From an uncultured Erysipelotrichaceae bacterium (GTDB taxonomy: Bacteria > Bacillota_I > Bacilli_A > Erysipelotrichales > Coprobacillaceae), in assembly GCA_947573745.1 (NCBI GenBank), contig CANPGX010000006.1:1-16740 (forward strand): 16,740 bases of DNA, read 5' to 3'. Of the stretch, positions 6,890 through 13,724 are shown one piece after another. The first letter of the stretch is position 1. The number at the start of each line of letters is the position of its first letter. Below the pieces are notes generated by a model. The model was not told the origin of the DNA, searched no databases, and saw nothing but the letters and a program-made list of their open reading frames with translations. A program made the translations under genes and the position numbers.

Positions 6890-7537
6890 ATGGAAAAAAT
6901 TAGTAGGATTATTCAGGAAAAAAGAATCATCAAAGGTTTAAGTAGAAAACAACTTGCTAGAGAACTCAATGTTTTAACTGGGTCGGTTTTTTTATGGGAA
7001 AATTCATTTTTTAATCCCGATTTATTATCATGGATCATCCTTGGAAAGTTATTAGAAATTGAGCCAAATATTTATCAAGAATATTTTCATATTTTAGAGA
7101 GAAAACATAAGATTAAAGAAAAATGTCTTTCTTTAATATGTGTATTAAGTTTAAGTATATGTATATGTTATATAGGATATTATAGTCGAAAAAAGACCAT
7201 GGAAAAAAAACAAGGATACGAATTTGTTGTATCCAAACAATGGAATGAAATTCAAATGATGTATCAAGGACAAGTGTCTTTTTTTAGAGTTGACGATATA
7301 CAAAAAGATGCTTTATTGAATATTTTAAATATTGATCAATGGATTAAGGTTGATCAATTACCTCCATTAGAAAAGGTCAATGAAATTCATATGATGAATA
7401 TCTATGATGAAGAAATACTTTATATTTATGAATGTTGTAATGAGACTTATTTTTCTTTTTTTAAAGATCAAGACATTTACAAGATTGATAAAATCTTAGG
7501 TGATATCAATGCTTTCATAGAATTGGCTTCACCTTAG
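6890..7537 (+). CDS. XRE-type helix-turn-helix protein with one membrane helix and an outside domain
   Basis: The 215-residue protein begins with an XRE/Cro-type DNA-binding domain (about 4-58; GLSRKQLARELNVLTGSVFLWE covers the core helices). A linker is followed by one hydrophobic helix (about 79-97) rich in Cys, Ser, Leu and Ile, then basic YYSRKKTMEKK, then a C-terminal domain of about 110 residues that by the positive-inside rule is harder to place but is probably outside. It may be a one-component membrane-bound regulator. The C-terminal domain was not recognised. AAAGGG lies six to seven bases before the ATG and a promoter lies at 6831-6859. No terminator separates it from the next gene, which nevertheless has its own promoter. 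Target genes are unknown. Confidence 0.8.
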   Translation: MEKISRIIQEKRIIKGLSRKQLARELNVLTGSVFLWENSFFNPDLLSWIILGKLLEIEPNIYQEYFHILERKHKIKEKCLSLICVLSLSICICYIGYYSRKKTMEKKQGYEFVVSKQWNEIQMMYQGQVSFFRVDDIQKDALLNILNIDQWIKVDQLPPLEKVNEIHMMNIYDEEILYIYECCNETYFSFFKDQDIYKIDKILGDINAFIELASP

Positions 7538-7555
7538 AAATATTAGTTTGATGAT

Positions 7556-7584
7556 TTGAGAATTCGTAAATATTGTGCTAATAT
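7556..7584 (+). promoter_or_regulatory. Promoter of the M24 peptidase gene
   Basis: TTGAGA (7556-7561) and TAATAT (7579-7584) are spaced by 17 bases, with a TG at 7576-7577 giving an extended -10. Transcription should begin near 7591, leaving only about 16 bases before the ATG at 7607. Confidence 0.78.
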
Positions 7585-7606
7585 ATATCAAAAAGGGGGT
7601 ATTAAA

Positions 7607-8749
7607 ATGAATGATACAAGATTAAAAAAGTTATTGAGCTTATTAGAAAGAGAATGCTTAGATGGAGCATTTTTTGCAACAGGGCCTAATTTTCAATATT
7701 TATTAGATTGCACTGAATTAAGATGGCAAAGACTGGAAATGAATAATATTGCTGGAATTTCATCTGCTATCAATGTTCCTGATGCATTGCTTTATGTGCA
7801 AAAAGATGGTGAATATCATCTCTTTGTTATTCCTAGTCGTTATGATGATTTAAAACATGAAAAAAATGTTCATGTTTATTATTTAGATCGTATGTTGGAT
7901 GGTATTGAACGTGTTCTTAAAGGAAAGCGTTTTGCGGTAGATGCGCCAGCACGCCAGCATCTAATCGATGTTTTAAAAGGATTACAACCTGATGTTGAAA
8001 TCAGTGATGGAGAAAAATTAATGCGTGAACTTCGTATGTTTAAAGATGAAAAAGAAATTAAGATATTAGAAGAAAACGCACGTTTTACAGATGCTGCCAT
8101 TGAATGGGTTGTCAATCAATTTAAAGAGGGTATGACTCAGTATGAGGCAGAAGATTTATTGATGCAATATGCCATGGATCAGGGATGTCCGGATTTTTCT
8201 TTTGATCCAACGATAGGATTTATGACACGTCAAACGGAGCAATCAAAAGAATTGACATTTGATCATCGACGTACTTTAGTTGAAGGAACTGGTATTGCGT
8301 TCGATATCGGTTTTGTTCGTCATGGTTATTGTAGTGATTGGGGAAGAACACTTTTTTATGGTGAGGCACCAGAGTTCTTGAAAAAAGGATATGAAGCTTT
8401 GGAAGCTGGTCAAGTCAACATGATCAATCATATTGTTCCTGGAAAAACAAATATTAATGAACTTTATGGCTTTGTACATGAAGAAGTTAAACGCCGTGGT
8501 TATGAGGAATATTTACGTTTTAAGGATGCAGGTTCTTTAGGACATCAAATAGGGATTGAATGTCATGAATTTCCAATGTTGAATAATAGTGTTGACTTTA
8601 TCTTACAACCGGGAATGGTTTTCTGCAGTGAGCCTAAATTATGGTTCCCAAATGAAATTTATATGCGTGTGGAAGATATGATCTTAGTCACTGAAAATGG
8701 TGCAAGATCTTTGTCTCAGTTTGATAGAACACGTTTTGAAATTAAATAA
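7607..8749 (+). CDS. M24 family peptidase (Xaa-Pro aminopeptidase/dipeptidase type)
   Basis: Cytoplasmic metallopeptidase of the 'pita-bread' fold, which probably removes N-terminal residues before proline or splits Xaa-Pro dipeptides. The 380-residue product has a creatinase-type N-terminal domain (about 1-140) and a catalytic domain with all five metal ligands: Asp233 and Asp244 (FDIGFVRHGYCSDWG), His313 (LGHQIGIECHEFP), Glu342 (CSEPKLW) and Glu356 (RVEDMIL). His320 is the usual second active-site histidine. ATG 7607 is chosen over an upstream in-frame start at 7556 because AAAGGGGG lies eight to nine bases before it and the upstream codons would overlap the promoter. It is monocistronic, with a terminator overlapping the next gene. 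The exact substrate is not given by sequence. Confidence 0.93.
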   Translation: MNDTRLKKLLSLLERECLDGAFFATGPNFQYLLDCTELRWQRLEMNNIAGISSAINVPDALLYVQKDGEYHLFVIPSRYDDLKHEKNVHVYYLDRMLDGIERVLKGKRFAVDAPARQHLIDVLKGLQPDVEISDGEKLMRELRMFKDEKEIKILEENARFTDAAIEWVVNQFKEGMTQYEAEDLLMQYAMDQGCPDFSFDPTIGFMTRQTEQSKELTFDHRRTLVEGTGIAFDIGFVRHGYCSDWGRTLFYGEAPEFLKKGYEALEAGQVNMINHIVPGKTNINELYGFVHEEVKRRGYEEYLRFKDAGSLGHQIGIECHEFPMLNNSVDFILQPGMVFCSEPKLWFPNEIYMRVEDMILVTENGARSLSQFDRTRFEIK

Positions 8750-8756
8750 TATGGTT

Positions 8757-8794
8757 ATAGCGATGAATGTTAAAATTTCATCGCTATTTTTTTC
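8757..8794 (+). terminator. Terminator of the M24 peptidase gene
   Basis: ATAGCGATGAA (8757-8767) pairs perfectly with TTCATCGCTAT (8777-8787), followed by a T run. The right arm doubles as the end of the convergent minus-strand gene, whose stop codon lies at 8784-8786. For that gene the T run is poor. Confidence 0.88.
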
Positions 8795-9089
8795 TTTTGA
8801 GGATATGTTGAATAGCGATATAGCTAGCACCAAAGATGATCAAGATGCTAAGAAGTCTCATCATATATAAACGATAAAAATACTTAAAATGTGGCATGCA
8901 TATATCTACGAGAATAAAAGATAAAAATAAAAAAGCAAGAATATAAAATGACTGAGGAAGTAGACGATAAAGGAGTGATAGTAAAGAAGTATCATCTGTT
9001 AATAAACTATGATCAGGATGCTTAGATAGATGATATCCCGTTAAGAAGAATGTCAGAGAAATCATGAATAGAAGTAAATTTAATGCCAT
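8784..9089 (-). CDS. Small integral membrane protein of unknown function
   Basis: Not recognised. The product of 101 residues has three hydrophobic helices (about 2-18, 47-64 and 77-94) joined by short loops and ends in a basic HILKRKK tail. No catalytic motif is visible. An open frame continues up to 9116, but AGGAGG (complement of 9096-9101) sits six bases before ATG 9089, which is taken as the start. It is convergent with the M24 gene and divergent from folD. Confidence 0.78.
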   Translation of the reverse strand: MALNLLLFMISLTFFLTGYHLSKHPDHSLLTDDTSLLSLLYRLLPQSFYILAFLFLSFILVDICMPHFKYFYRLYMMRLLSILIIFGASYIAIQHILKRKK

Positions 9090-9118
9090 AGTGAACCTCC
9101 TGCGGTTTAGTTTCATCT

Positions 9119-9147
9119 ATCGTAATATAAAAATAGCGGATAAGCAA
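9119..9147 (-). promoter_or_regulatory. Possible promoter of the small membrane protein gene
   Basis: On the minus strand TTGCTT (complement of 9142-9147) and TACGAT (complement of 9119-9124) are 17 bases apart. The -10 matches the consensus at four of six positions, so this is a modest call. Confidence 0.45.
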
Positions 9148-9175
9148 GGAAATCATACTAAAAAGAGAAGGAATT

Positions 9176-9184
9176 TGTTATAAT
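9176..9184 (+). promoter_or_regulatory. Extended -10 promoter of folD
   Basis: TG (9176-9177) followed by TATAAT (9179-9184). No -35 hexamer is recognisable. The expected start, about 9191, lies only some 11 bases before ATG 9202, so the ribosome binding site GGTGAT (9191-9196) would sit at the very 5' end of the mRNA. Confidence 0.6.
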
Positions 9185-9201
9185 GAAAATGGTGATAAAA
9201 A

Positions 9202-10062
9202 ATGATAATTGATGGAAAAGCAATGGCCTTGCAACAACAACAGATTTTAAAAGAAGAAATAATCTCATTAAAAGATCGATATGGTAGAAGCCCATGTTTG
9301 GCAGTCATCATGGTTGGAACTGATCAAGCGAGTCAGGTCTATGTGCGTAATAAAGAACGCGTATGCCAACGTATCGGTATTCAATCTAAAACCTATCTTT
9401 ATGATGATATAGAAGAGGAAGCCTTGATCTTATTAATTCAAGCTCTAAACGAAGATGATCATGTAGACGGTATTCTCATAGAAATGCCTCTTCCAAAACA
9501 TATCAAGACACAACGTGTTTTAGAAACTATCGATAGTCGTAAAGATGTTGATGGTTTTCATCCTGATAATATTGCTCATTTGTTTTTAGGAGAGCCTGGA
9601 TTAAGACCTTGTACACCTGAAGGTATGATGGTGATGTTAGATAACATAGGTTATTCTTTGGAGGGCAAAGAGGTTGTCGTGGTTGGTCGAAGCCATATCG
9701 TGGGTAAACCAGTTGCTTTAATGGCTTTAAATAGACATGCAACAGTGACGATTTGTCATAGTCGTACTAAAAATTTGAAAGAAGTATGTCAAAGAGCAGA
9801 TGTCCTCATTGTTGCAGTTGGAAAAGCTAAATTGATTACTGCTTCTTACGTCAAAGAAGGTGCTGTGGTTTTAGATGTGGGTATTAATAGAGACGAAGAA
9901 GGCAAGTTATGTGGTGATGTCGATTTTGAAGAAGTTCAAAAAAAAGCAGCCTACATTACACCTGTGCCTGGAGGTGTAGGGGCTTTAACAGTGACCATGC
10001 TTATGAAAAATACAATTGAAGCTTATAAAATGAAAGGAGAAACGTCATGGATTATCGATTAA
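9202..10062 (+). CDS. folD: Methylenetetrahydrofolate dehydrogenase / methenyltetrahydrofolate cyclohydrolase
   Basis: FolD interconverts methylene-, methenyl- and 10-formyl-tetrahydrofolate with NADP in the cytoplasm, feeding purine and formyl-Met synthesis. The 286 residues match the family length. Visible are the catalytic Tyr47-xxx-Lys51 (YVRNK), the KDVDGFHP segment (114-121, with conserved Asp117), the NADP-site loop VVVGRSHIVGKP (159-170) and the late TPVPGGVGALT (253-263). One change is striking: the family motif QLPLP reads EMPLP here (Glu94 for Gln, codon GAA at 9481-9483). In characterised bifunctional enzymes that Gln contacts the catalytic Lys and matters for cyclohydrolase activity. 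The gene overlaps the DUF951 gene by 16 bases. Confidence 0.96.
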   Translation: MIIDGKAMALQQQQILKEEIISLKDRYGRSPCLAVIMVGTDQASQVYVRNKERVCQRIGIQSKTYLYDDIEEEALILLIQALNEDDHVDGILIEMPLPKHIKTQRVLETIDSRKDVDGFHPDNIAHLFLGEPGLRPCTPEGMMVMLDNIGYSLEGKEVVVVGRSHIVGKPVALMALNRHATVTICHSRTKNLKEVCQRADVLIVAVGKAKLITASYVKEGAVVLDVGINRDEEGKLCGDVDFEEVQKKAAYITPVPGGVGALTVTMLMKNTIEAYKMKGETSWIID

Positions 10063-10241
10063 ACGATATTGTAGAGATGAAAAAACAACATCCGTGTAAA
10101 AAATCAACACAATGGCAAATTATCCGCATGGGAGCTGATATTAAAATAAAATGCTTAGGATGTGGAGCCATGATCATGTTTACACGTCGGGATTTTGAAA
10201 AAAGATTAAAAAAAGTGATCACAGTCCATGAAGAGGAGTGA
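10047..10241 (+). CDS. DUF951 family small protein (YyzM-like)
   Basis: A 64-residue soluble protein with the DUF951 pattern: DIVEMKKQHPC (about 7-17), WQIIRMGADIKIKCLGCG (about 23-40) and a basic RRDFEKRLKKV (about 47-57). The three cysteines (17, 36, 39) might bind a metal, which is an inference. Its function is not established. It starts inside the end of folD after an AAAGGAG site seven to eight bases upstream. In Bacillus the yyzM gene lies next to ychF near oriC; here PAP2 and cutC intervene. The stop is inside a terminator hairpin. Confidence 0.9.
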   Translation: MDYRLNDIVEMKKQHPCKKSTQWQIIRMGADIKIKCLGCGAMIMFTRRDFEKRLKKVITVHEEE

Positions 10242-10253
10242 TCCTCTTTTTTT
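10231..10253 (+). terminator. Terminator of folD-DUF951
   Basis: AAGAGGA (10231-10237) pairs with TCCTCTT (10242-10248) around a GTGA loop, followed by a T run. The stop codon TGA (10239-10241) lies in the loop. Confidence 0.85.
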
Positions 10254-10288
10254 GTGTTGAGAAAGAATACATTTTTTTAAATACATAT

Positions 10289-10765
10289 TTAATAAAATAT
10301 AAAAGCAACGAACCCACTGATCATCCATCCCATGATGATGTCTTTAGGGAAGTGCAAACCAGAAAGAAAACGACTTAAAGAAATCAGCAAAGCTATGCTG
10401 TAGCATAAAAGAGTTAGGGAAGGAAATGCAGAAGTATAGGTAAAAGCTAGGATCCATGCACAAACACAGTGACGACTTGGAAAGCTTTGACCAGATGTGT
10501 GCTTTAACAAAGGTTCAAAATGATATTGCTCATAAGGTCTAGGAAAATTTAAAAAAGATCTTAAAAGAGAACTAAAAATAAAGGTGCATAAAGGAACCAC
10601 TGTATAAAGAAATCCTTTTGAAGACATGTTGATATAGATATAAATTAAAAAAAGTGGATAACTTATATAAAAGAAATATGGAAGATATCGTGTAAGAAAA
10701 ATAATTCCATGCGTTATATGATATTTTTGATAGAAATAAAAAAGATGCTGATAAATTTCTTCCAT
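10289..10765 (-). CDS. PAP2 family membrane phosphatase
   Basis: Integral membrane phosphatase of the PAP2 superfamily, which acts on lipid phosphates such as undecaprenyl pyrophosphate or phosphatidate derivatives. The 158-residue protein is almost entirely hydrophobic and has the three catalytic blocks: RSFLNFPRP (69-77, Arg replacing the usual first Lys), FPSRH (95-99, where Gly of PSGH is Arg98) and SRFLSGLHFPKD (131-142, with His138 nucleophile candidate and Asp142). ATG 10765 is supported by GAGGTG six bases upstream. It is transcribed divergently from cutC. The substrate cannot be decided; it could work in cell-wall lipid carrier recycling. Confidence 0.88.
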   Translation of the reverse strand: MEEIYQHLFYFYQKYHITHGIIFLTRYLPYFFYISYPLFLIYIYINMSSKGFLYTVVPLCTFIFSSLLRSFLNFPRPYEQYHFEPLLKHTSGQSFPSRHCVCAWILAFTYTSAFPSLTLLCYSIALLISLSRFLSGLHFPKDIIMGWMISGFVAFIFY

Positions 10766-10781
10766 AAAACCACCTCAATTT

Positions 10782-10809
10782 ATCTTAACATTTTTTTATT
10801 AGACAGCAA
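10782..10809 (-). promoter_or_regulatory. Promoter of the PAP2 gene
   Basis: On the minus strand TTGCTG (complement of 10804-10809) and TAAGAT (complement of 10782-10787) are 16 bases apart, with TG before the -10. Its -35 overlaps the -35 of the divergent cutC promoter. Confidence 0.68.
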
Positions 10810-10828
10810 GCTTTTATTTGCTTATACT
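10800..10828 (+). promoter_or_regulatory. Promoter of cutC
   Basis: TAGACA (10800-10805, five of six to consensus), a 17-base spacer and TATACT (10823-10828). A small inverted repeat AGCAA / TTGCT (10805-10809, 10818-10822) lies in the spacer, so RNA polymerase or a regulator at one promoter would affect the other. Confidence 0.68.
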
Positions 10829-10849
10829 TAAAAATAAAGAGGGATGATG

Positions 10850-11587
10850 ATGAAAAAAATAGTTGAAATATGTTGTGGAAGTTATGAAGATAGCTTAGTT
10901 GCTTTTAAGGCAAAAGCAGATCGAATAGAACTTAATTCTGCTTTGTATTTAGGTGGATTAACACCAAGTATAGGTACATTAAGAATGGTTAAAAGAGTAG
11001 TGGATATTCCAGTAGTAACGATGGTTAGAAATCGAGGTGCAGGATTTTGTTATAGTGAGGAAAGTTATGAGGTCATGAAAGAGGATGCCAGAATATTGTT
11101 GGAAAATGGGAGCGATGGATTGGTTTTTGGTTTCTTAGATGAATGGGGTCATATCCAAAAACAGCGGGTTAAAGAATTTGTACAGCTGGCTAAACAATAT
11201 CATAAAGAAGCTATTTTTCATCGTGCTTTTGATTGTACTGCTTCACCTTATGAAGCCATTGAGCAACTCATTGATCTTGGAGTTGATCGTGTATTAACTA
11301 GTGGACAAAAAGAAAAAGCTTATGAAGGTAGGTATCTAATAAAAGAACTACAGGAACGATATGGTGATAAAATACAAATTCTTCCCGGAAGTGGTATTGA
11401 TAGTGGTAACGCTAAAAAAATAATAGAAGAAACAGGTGTTTATCAAGTCCATTCATCATGTAAAACGTGGTGCATCGATCCGACGACTCATGCGATTTTT
11501 GAAGTCAATTATAGTTATGGTCAAGAGTGTCAGTATGATTGTGTTTCCAGTCAACGGGTCAAGGAATTAGTGGCAGCTTTAAAATAA
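10850..11587 (+). CDS. cutC: CutC family protein
   Basis: A TIM-barrel protein of the CutC family, named for copper homeostasis, although a direct role in copper handling is debated. From ATG 10850 it is 245 residues. Family blocks seen are VEICCGS (5-11), ADRIELNSALYLGGLTPS (23-40), TMVRNRGAGF (57-66), HRAFD (124-128), LTSGQ (149-153) and LPGSGI (178-183). Two differ from the common forms: Asn29 stands where many members have Cys, and MVRNRG where many have MIRPRG. Three ATGs in a row start the frame (10844, 10847, 10850); the third has the best spacing (six bases) from GAGGG. It has its own promoter and no obvious terminator before ychF. Confidence 0.93.
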   Translation: MKKIVEICCGSYEDSLVAFKAKADRIELNSALYLGGLTPSIGTLRMVKRVVDIPVVTMVRNRGAGFCYSEESYEVMKEDARILLENGSDGLVFGFLDEWGHIQKQRVKEFVQLAKQYHKEAIFHRAFDCTASPYEAIEQLIDLGVDRVLTSGQKEKAYEGRYLIKELQERYGDKIQILPGSGIDSGNAKKIIEETGVYQVHSSCKTWCIDPTTHAIFEVNYSYGQECQYDCVSSQRVKELVAALK

Positions 11588-11593
11588 GCACAC

Positions 11594-11622
11594 TTGCATT
11601 TTAGATAGAATTTATATACAAT
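11594..11622 (+). promoter_or_regulatory. Promoter of ychF-sortase
   Basis: TTGCAT (11594-11599), a 17-base spacer and TACAAT (11617-11622). The start of transcription should fall near 11629, giving a leader of about 20 bases. Confidence 0.72.
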
Positions 11623-11648
11623 GAAAAACGTAGAAAGAAGGAATGAAA

Positions 11649-12749
11649 ATGGGATTAACAGCGGGAATTGTGGGACTTCCTAATGTTGGGAAATCGACAC
11701 TTTTTAATGCAATTACAAATGCACAGGTAGAAGCAGCGAACTATCCTTTTGCAACGATTGATCCTAATGTTGGGGTTGTGGAGGTACCAGATGTACGTTT
11801 GACAACATTAAGTGAAATGTTTCAACCAAAGCGGACCATTGCAACAACCTTTGAATTTACAGATATTGCTGGACTTGTTAAAGGAGCGAGTAAAGGAGAA
11901 GGGTTAGGAAACAAATTTTTAGCGAATATTCGTGAAACTGATGCTATATGTGAAGTTGTTCGTTGTTTTGAAGATAGTGATATCACACATGTTGAAGGCG
12001 GTGTGGATCCAATTCGAGATATAGAAACCATTAATCTGGAACTGATTTTCGCAGATTTAGCCACTGTTGAAAAACGTCTTTCAGGTCTAGAAAAAAAAGC
12101 AAAGTCGGGAGATAAAGAAGCCAAGATTGAACAAGGGATCTTAGTAAGATTACAAGAGACATTTTTACAAGAACGTCCAGCACGTTGTTTAGACTTTACT
12201 AAAGAAGAGATGGTTTTTGTAAAACAATGGAGTTTGTTGACAATGAAGCCACTCATTTACGTGGCTAATGTAGGAGAACAAGATATTGAACATCCAGAAA
12301 ATAATGTTCATTACCAACGCGTTGTTGCTTATGCACAAAAAGAAGGCAGTAAAGTGGTGCCTATCTGTGCTAAGATTGAAAGTGAACTTGTTGGATTGGC
12401 AGATGATGAGAAAGCAATGTTTATGGAAGAGCTAGGGATTAAAGAAAGTGGCTTAGATAAATTGATCCATGAAGCCTACAGTCTTTTAGGTTTACAAACC
12501 TTTTTTACAGTAGGAAAAGATGAAGTAAGAGCATGGACTTTTAAAAAGGGAATGGTAGCGCCAGAGATGGCAGGAATTATACATACAGATTTCCAAAGAG
12601 GATTTATTAAAGCAGAAACTTATAGTTATGATGATTTAATGACATATCAAAGTGAATTGGCTTTAAAAGAAGCCGGAAAACTTAGACAGGAAGGGAAGAC
12701 ATATGTTGGTCAAGACGGGGACATTATGTTCTTTAAGTTTAATGTATGA
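11649..12749 (+). CDS. ychF: Redox-regulated ATPase YchF (OBG-family)
   Basis: Ribosome-associated P-loop NTPase of the Obg group that prefers ATP to GTP, linked to stress and translation control. The 366 residues have the usual length. Visible are G1 GLPNVGKST (9-17), DIAGLVKGASKGEGLGN (G3 and following, about 72-88), the altered G4 motif NVGE (replacing NKxD and explaining loss of GTP specificity) and a C-terminal TGS-type domain (about 280-366: FFTVGKDEVRAW, VGQDGDIMFFKFNV). ATG 11649 is preferred to 11643, as AAGGA is then six bases away. The stop codon overlaps the next gene by four bases (ATGA), so the sortase is probably cotranslated with it. Confidence 0.97.
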   Translation: MGLTAGIVGLPNVGKSTLFNAITNAQVEAANYPFATIDPNVGVVEVPDVRLTTLSEMFQPKRTIATTFEFTDIAGLVKGASKGEGLGNKFLANIRETDAICEVVRCFEDSDITHVEGGVDPIRDIETINLELIFADLATVEKRLSGLEKKAKSGDKEAKIEQGILVRLQETFLQERPARCLDFTKEEMVFVKQWSLLTMKPLIYVANVGEQDIEHPENNVHYQRVVAYAQKEGSKVVPICAKIESELVGLADDEKAMFMEELGIKESGLDKLIHEAYSLLGLQTFFTVGKDEVRAWTFKKGMVAPEMAGIIHTDFQRGFIKAETYSYDDLMTYQSELALKEAGKLRQEGKTYVGQDGDIMFFKFNV

Positions 12750-13486
12750 TGAAAAATAAATGGTTGAGACGAATCATCTTTCTAATAGCTTTATCTGTTT
12801 TTGTTTATTCTAGTGTACAGCTCTTTCTCATTTACCAAAAATATGATCAATTAGATAAAAGTTATTCTACTTTAGAACAGCAGTATGCGATGGATCTTTC
12901 AGAAGTGAAAGAACCTTATATCAAAATTGATGTTGAGGCTTTAAAGCAACGTAATGAAGATAGTATTGGTTGGATTTATATGAGAGATACAAAAATTAAT
13001 TATCCAATTATGTTTGGTGAAACAAATGATACGTATCTCCATCATACGATTGATAAAAAATATAACTTTGCAGGAACACCATTTATTGATTGTCGTCAGG
13101 ATGGTAGTTTTACACAGGCAAATACCATTATTTATGCACATAACATGAAAAATGGAAGCATGTTTAAAGGATTGGAAAAATTCAAGCAACAATCTTATGT
13201 TGAGACACATCCATATATTTATATTTTCTATATGGACGGACGTATTGGAAAATATGAAATCTATGCTTGTTATATTGCAGATGAGAGTGAGGAGGAAGTC
13301 TACAATCCATATGTAGAAGATGGAGCTCAATATCAGCAAATGGGTAGAAATCGTTCTCTCATTCATACAGATACTAAGCTTGATGGAGAGGCACCAGTGA
13401 TTACACTATCTACTTGTGTAACCGCCAATAAACCAGAACGTATTGTAGTTCAAGGGATTTTGATAGATATTTTAGAAGTTGAATAA
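12746..13486 (+). CDS. srtB: Class B sortase
   Basis: Membrane-anchored transpeptidase that cuts a C-terminal sorting signal and joins the protein to peptidoglycan. The 246 residues have a single N-terminal anchor helix (about 9-30), then the sortase barrel with catalytic His132 (YAHNM), Cys224 (TLSTC) and Arg232 (ERIVVQG). The long N-terminal arm and IIYAHNMKNGSMF block fit class B. The start overlaps the ychF stop by four bases and lacks a clear ribosome binding site, which suggests translational coupling. A second ATG follows at 12749. The closest candidate substrate is the large secreted protein 300 bp downstream, whose C-terminus is outside the window. The symbol is by class only. Confidence 0.95.
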   Translation: MMKNKWLRRIIFLIALSVFVYSSVQLFLIYQKYDQLDKSYSTLEQQYAMDLSEVKEPYIKIDVEALKQRNEDSIGWIYMRDTKINYPIMFGETNDTYLHHTIDKKYNFAGTPFIDCRQDGSFTQANTIIYAHNMKNGSMFKGLEKFKQQSYVETHPYIYIFYMDGRIGKYEIYACYIADESEEEVYNPYVEDGAQYQQMGRNRSLIHTDTKLDGEAPVITLSTCVTANKPERIVVQGILIDILEVE

Positions 13487-13524
13487 AATAAAGCAAGTCC
13501 ATCTAACGATGAATTTGTAAGATA

Positions 13525-13563
13525 AATGTAGGCATAAAAAGTGTCTACATTTTTTGTTTTTTT
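13525..13563 (+). terminator. Terminator of ychF-sortase
   Basis: AATGTAGGCA (13525-13534) pairs with TGTCTACATT (13542-13551), ten pairs with one G-T, and is followed by a long T-rich tail. Confidence 0.87.
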
Positions 13564-13653
13564 ATAAAAAGATAGTTATGAGTTAGAAAGGAGAAAAAAT
13601 ATATTTTTTGTTTTATTATTATGGGAAAATAAGGGATTTCTGGATGTGGCTTA

Positions 13654-13682
13654 TTGAAATTCAAAGATAAAAAGAATATAAT
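13654..13682 (+). promoter_or_regulatory. Promoter of the large secreted protein gene
   Basis: TTGAAA (13654-13659), a 17-base spacer and TATAAT (13677-13682) form a strong promoter. Transcription should start near 13689, leaving a leader of about 95 bases, longer than other leaders here except the T-box. Confidence 0.8.
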
Positions 13683-13708
13683 CTTTTTGTATAAATAAGG
13701 AGTAAAAG

Positions 13709-13724
13709 ATAGGAATTATCCTAT
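13709..13724 (+). other. Small hairpin in the leader of the large secreted protein
   Basis: ATAGGA (13709-13714) and TCCTAT (13719-13724) are perfect inverted arms around ATTA. No T run follows. The rest of 13487-13784 beyond the terminator, promoter and this hairpin shows no gene. Confidence 0.5.

Noticed and set aside
10245..10288. Terminator for the PAP2 gene
   Set aside because: No stem followed by a T run could be found on the minus strand; the nearby hairpin faces the other way.
11822..12256. Open frame of 144 codons on the minus strand
   Set aside because: It lies wholly within ychF on the opposite strand, has no start signal and a low-complexity Ser-rich product, so it is a shadow.
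12941..13366. Open frame of 141 codons on the minus strand
   Set aside because: Antisense to the sortase gene, without ribosome binding site or recognisable product.
13590..13640. Ribosome-binding-site-like AAAGGAG followed by an ATG
   Set aside because: The ATG near 13621 meets a stop after two codons, so there is no gene.
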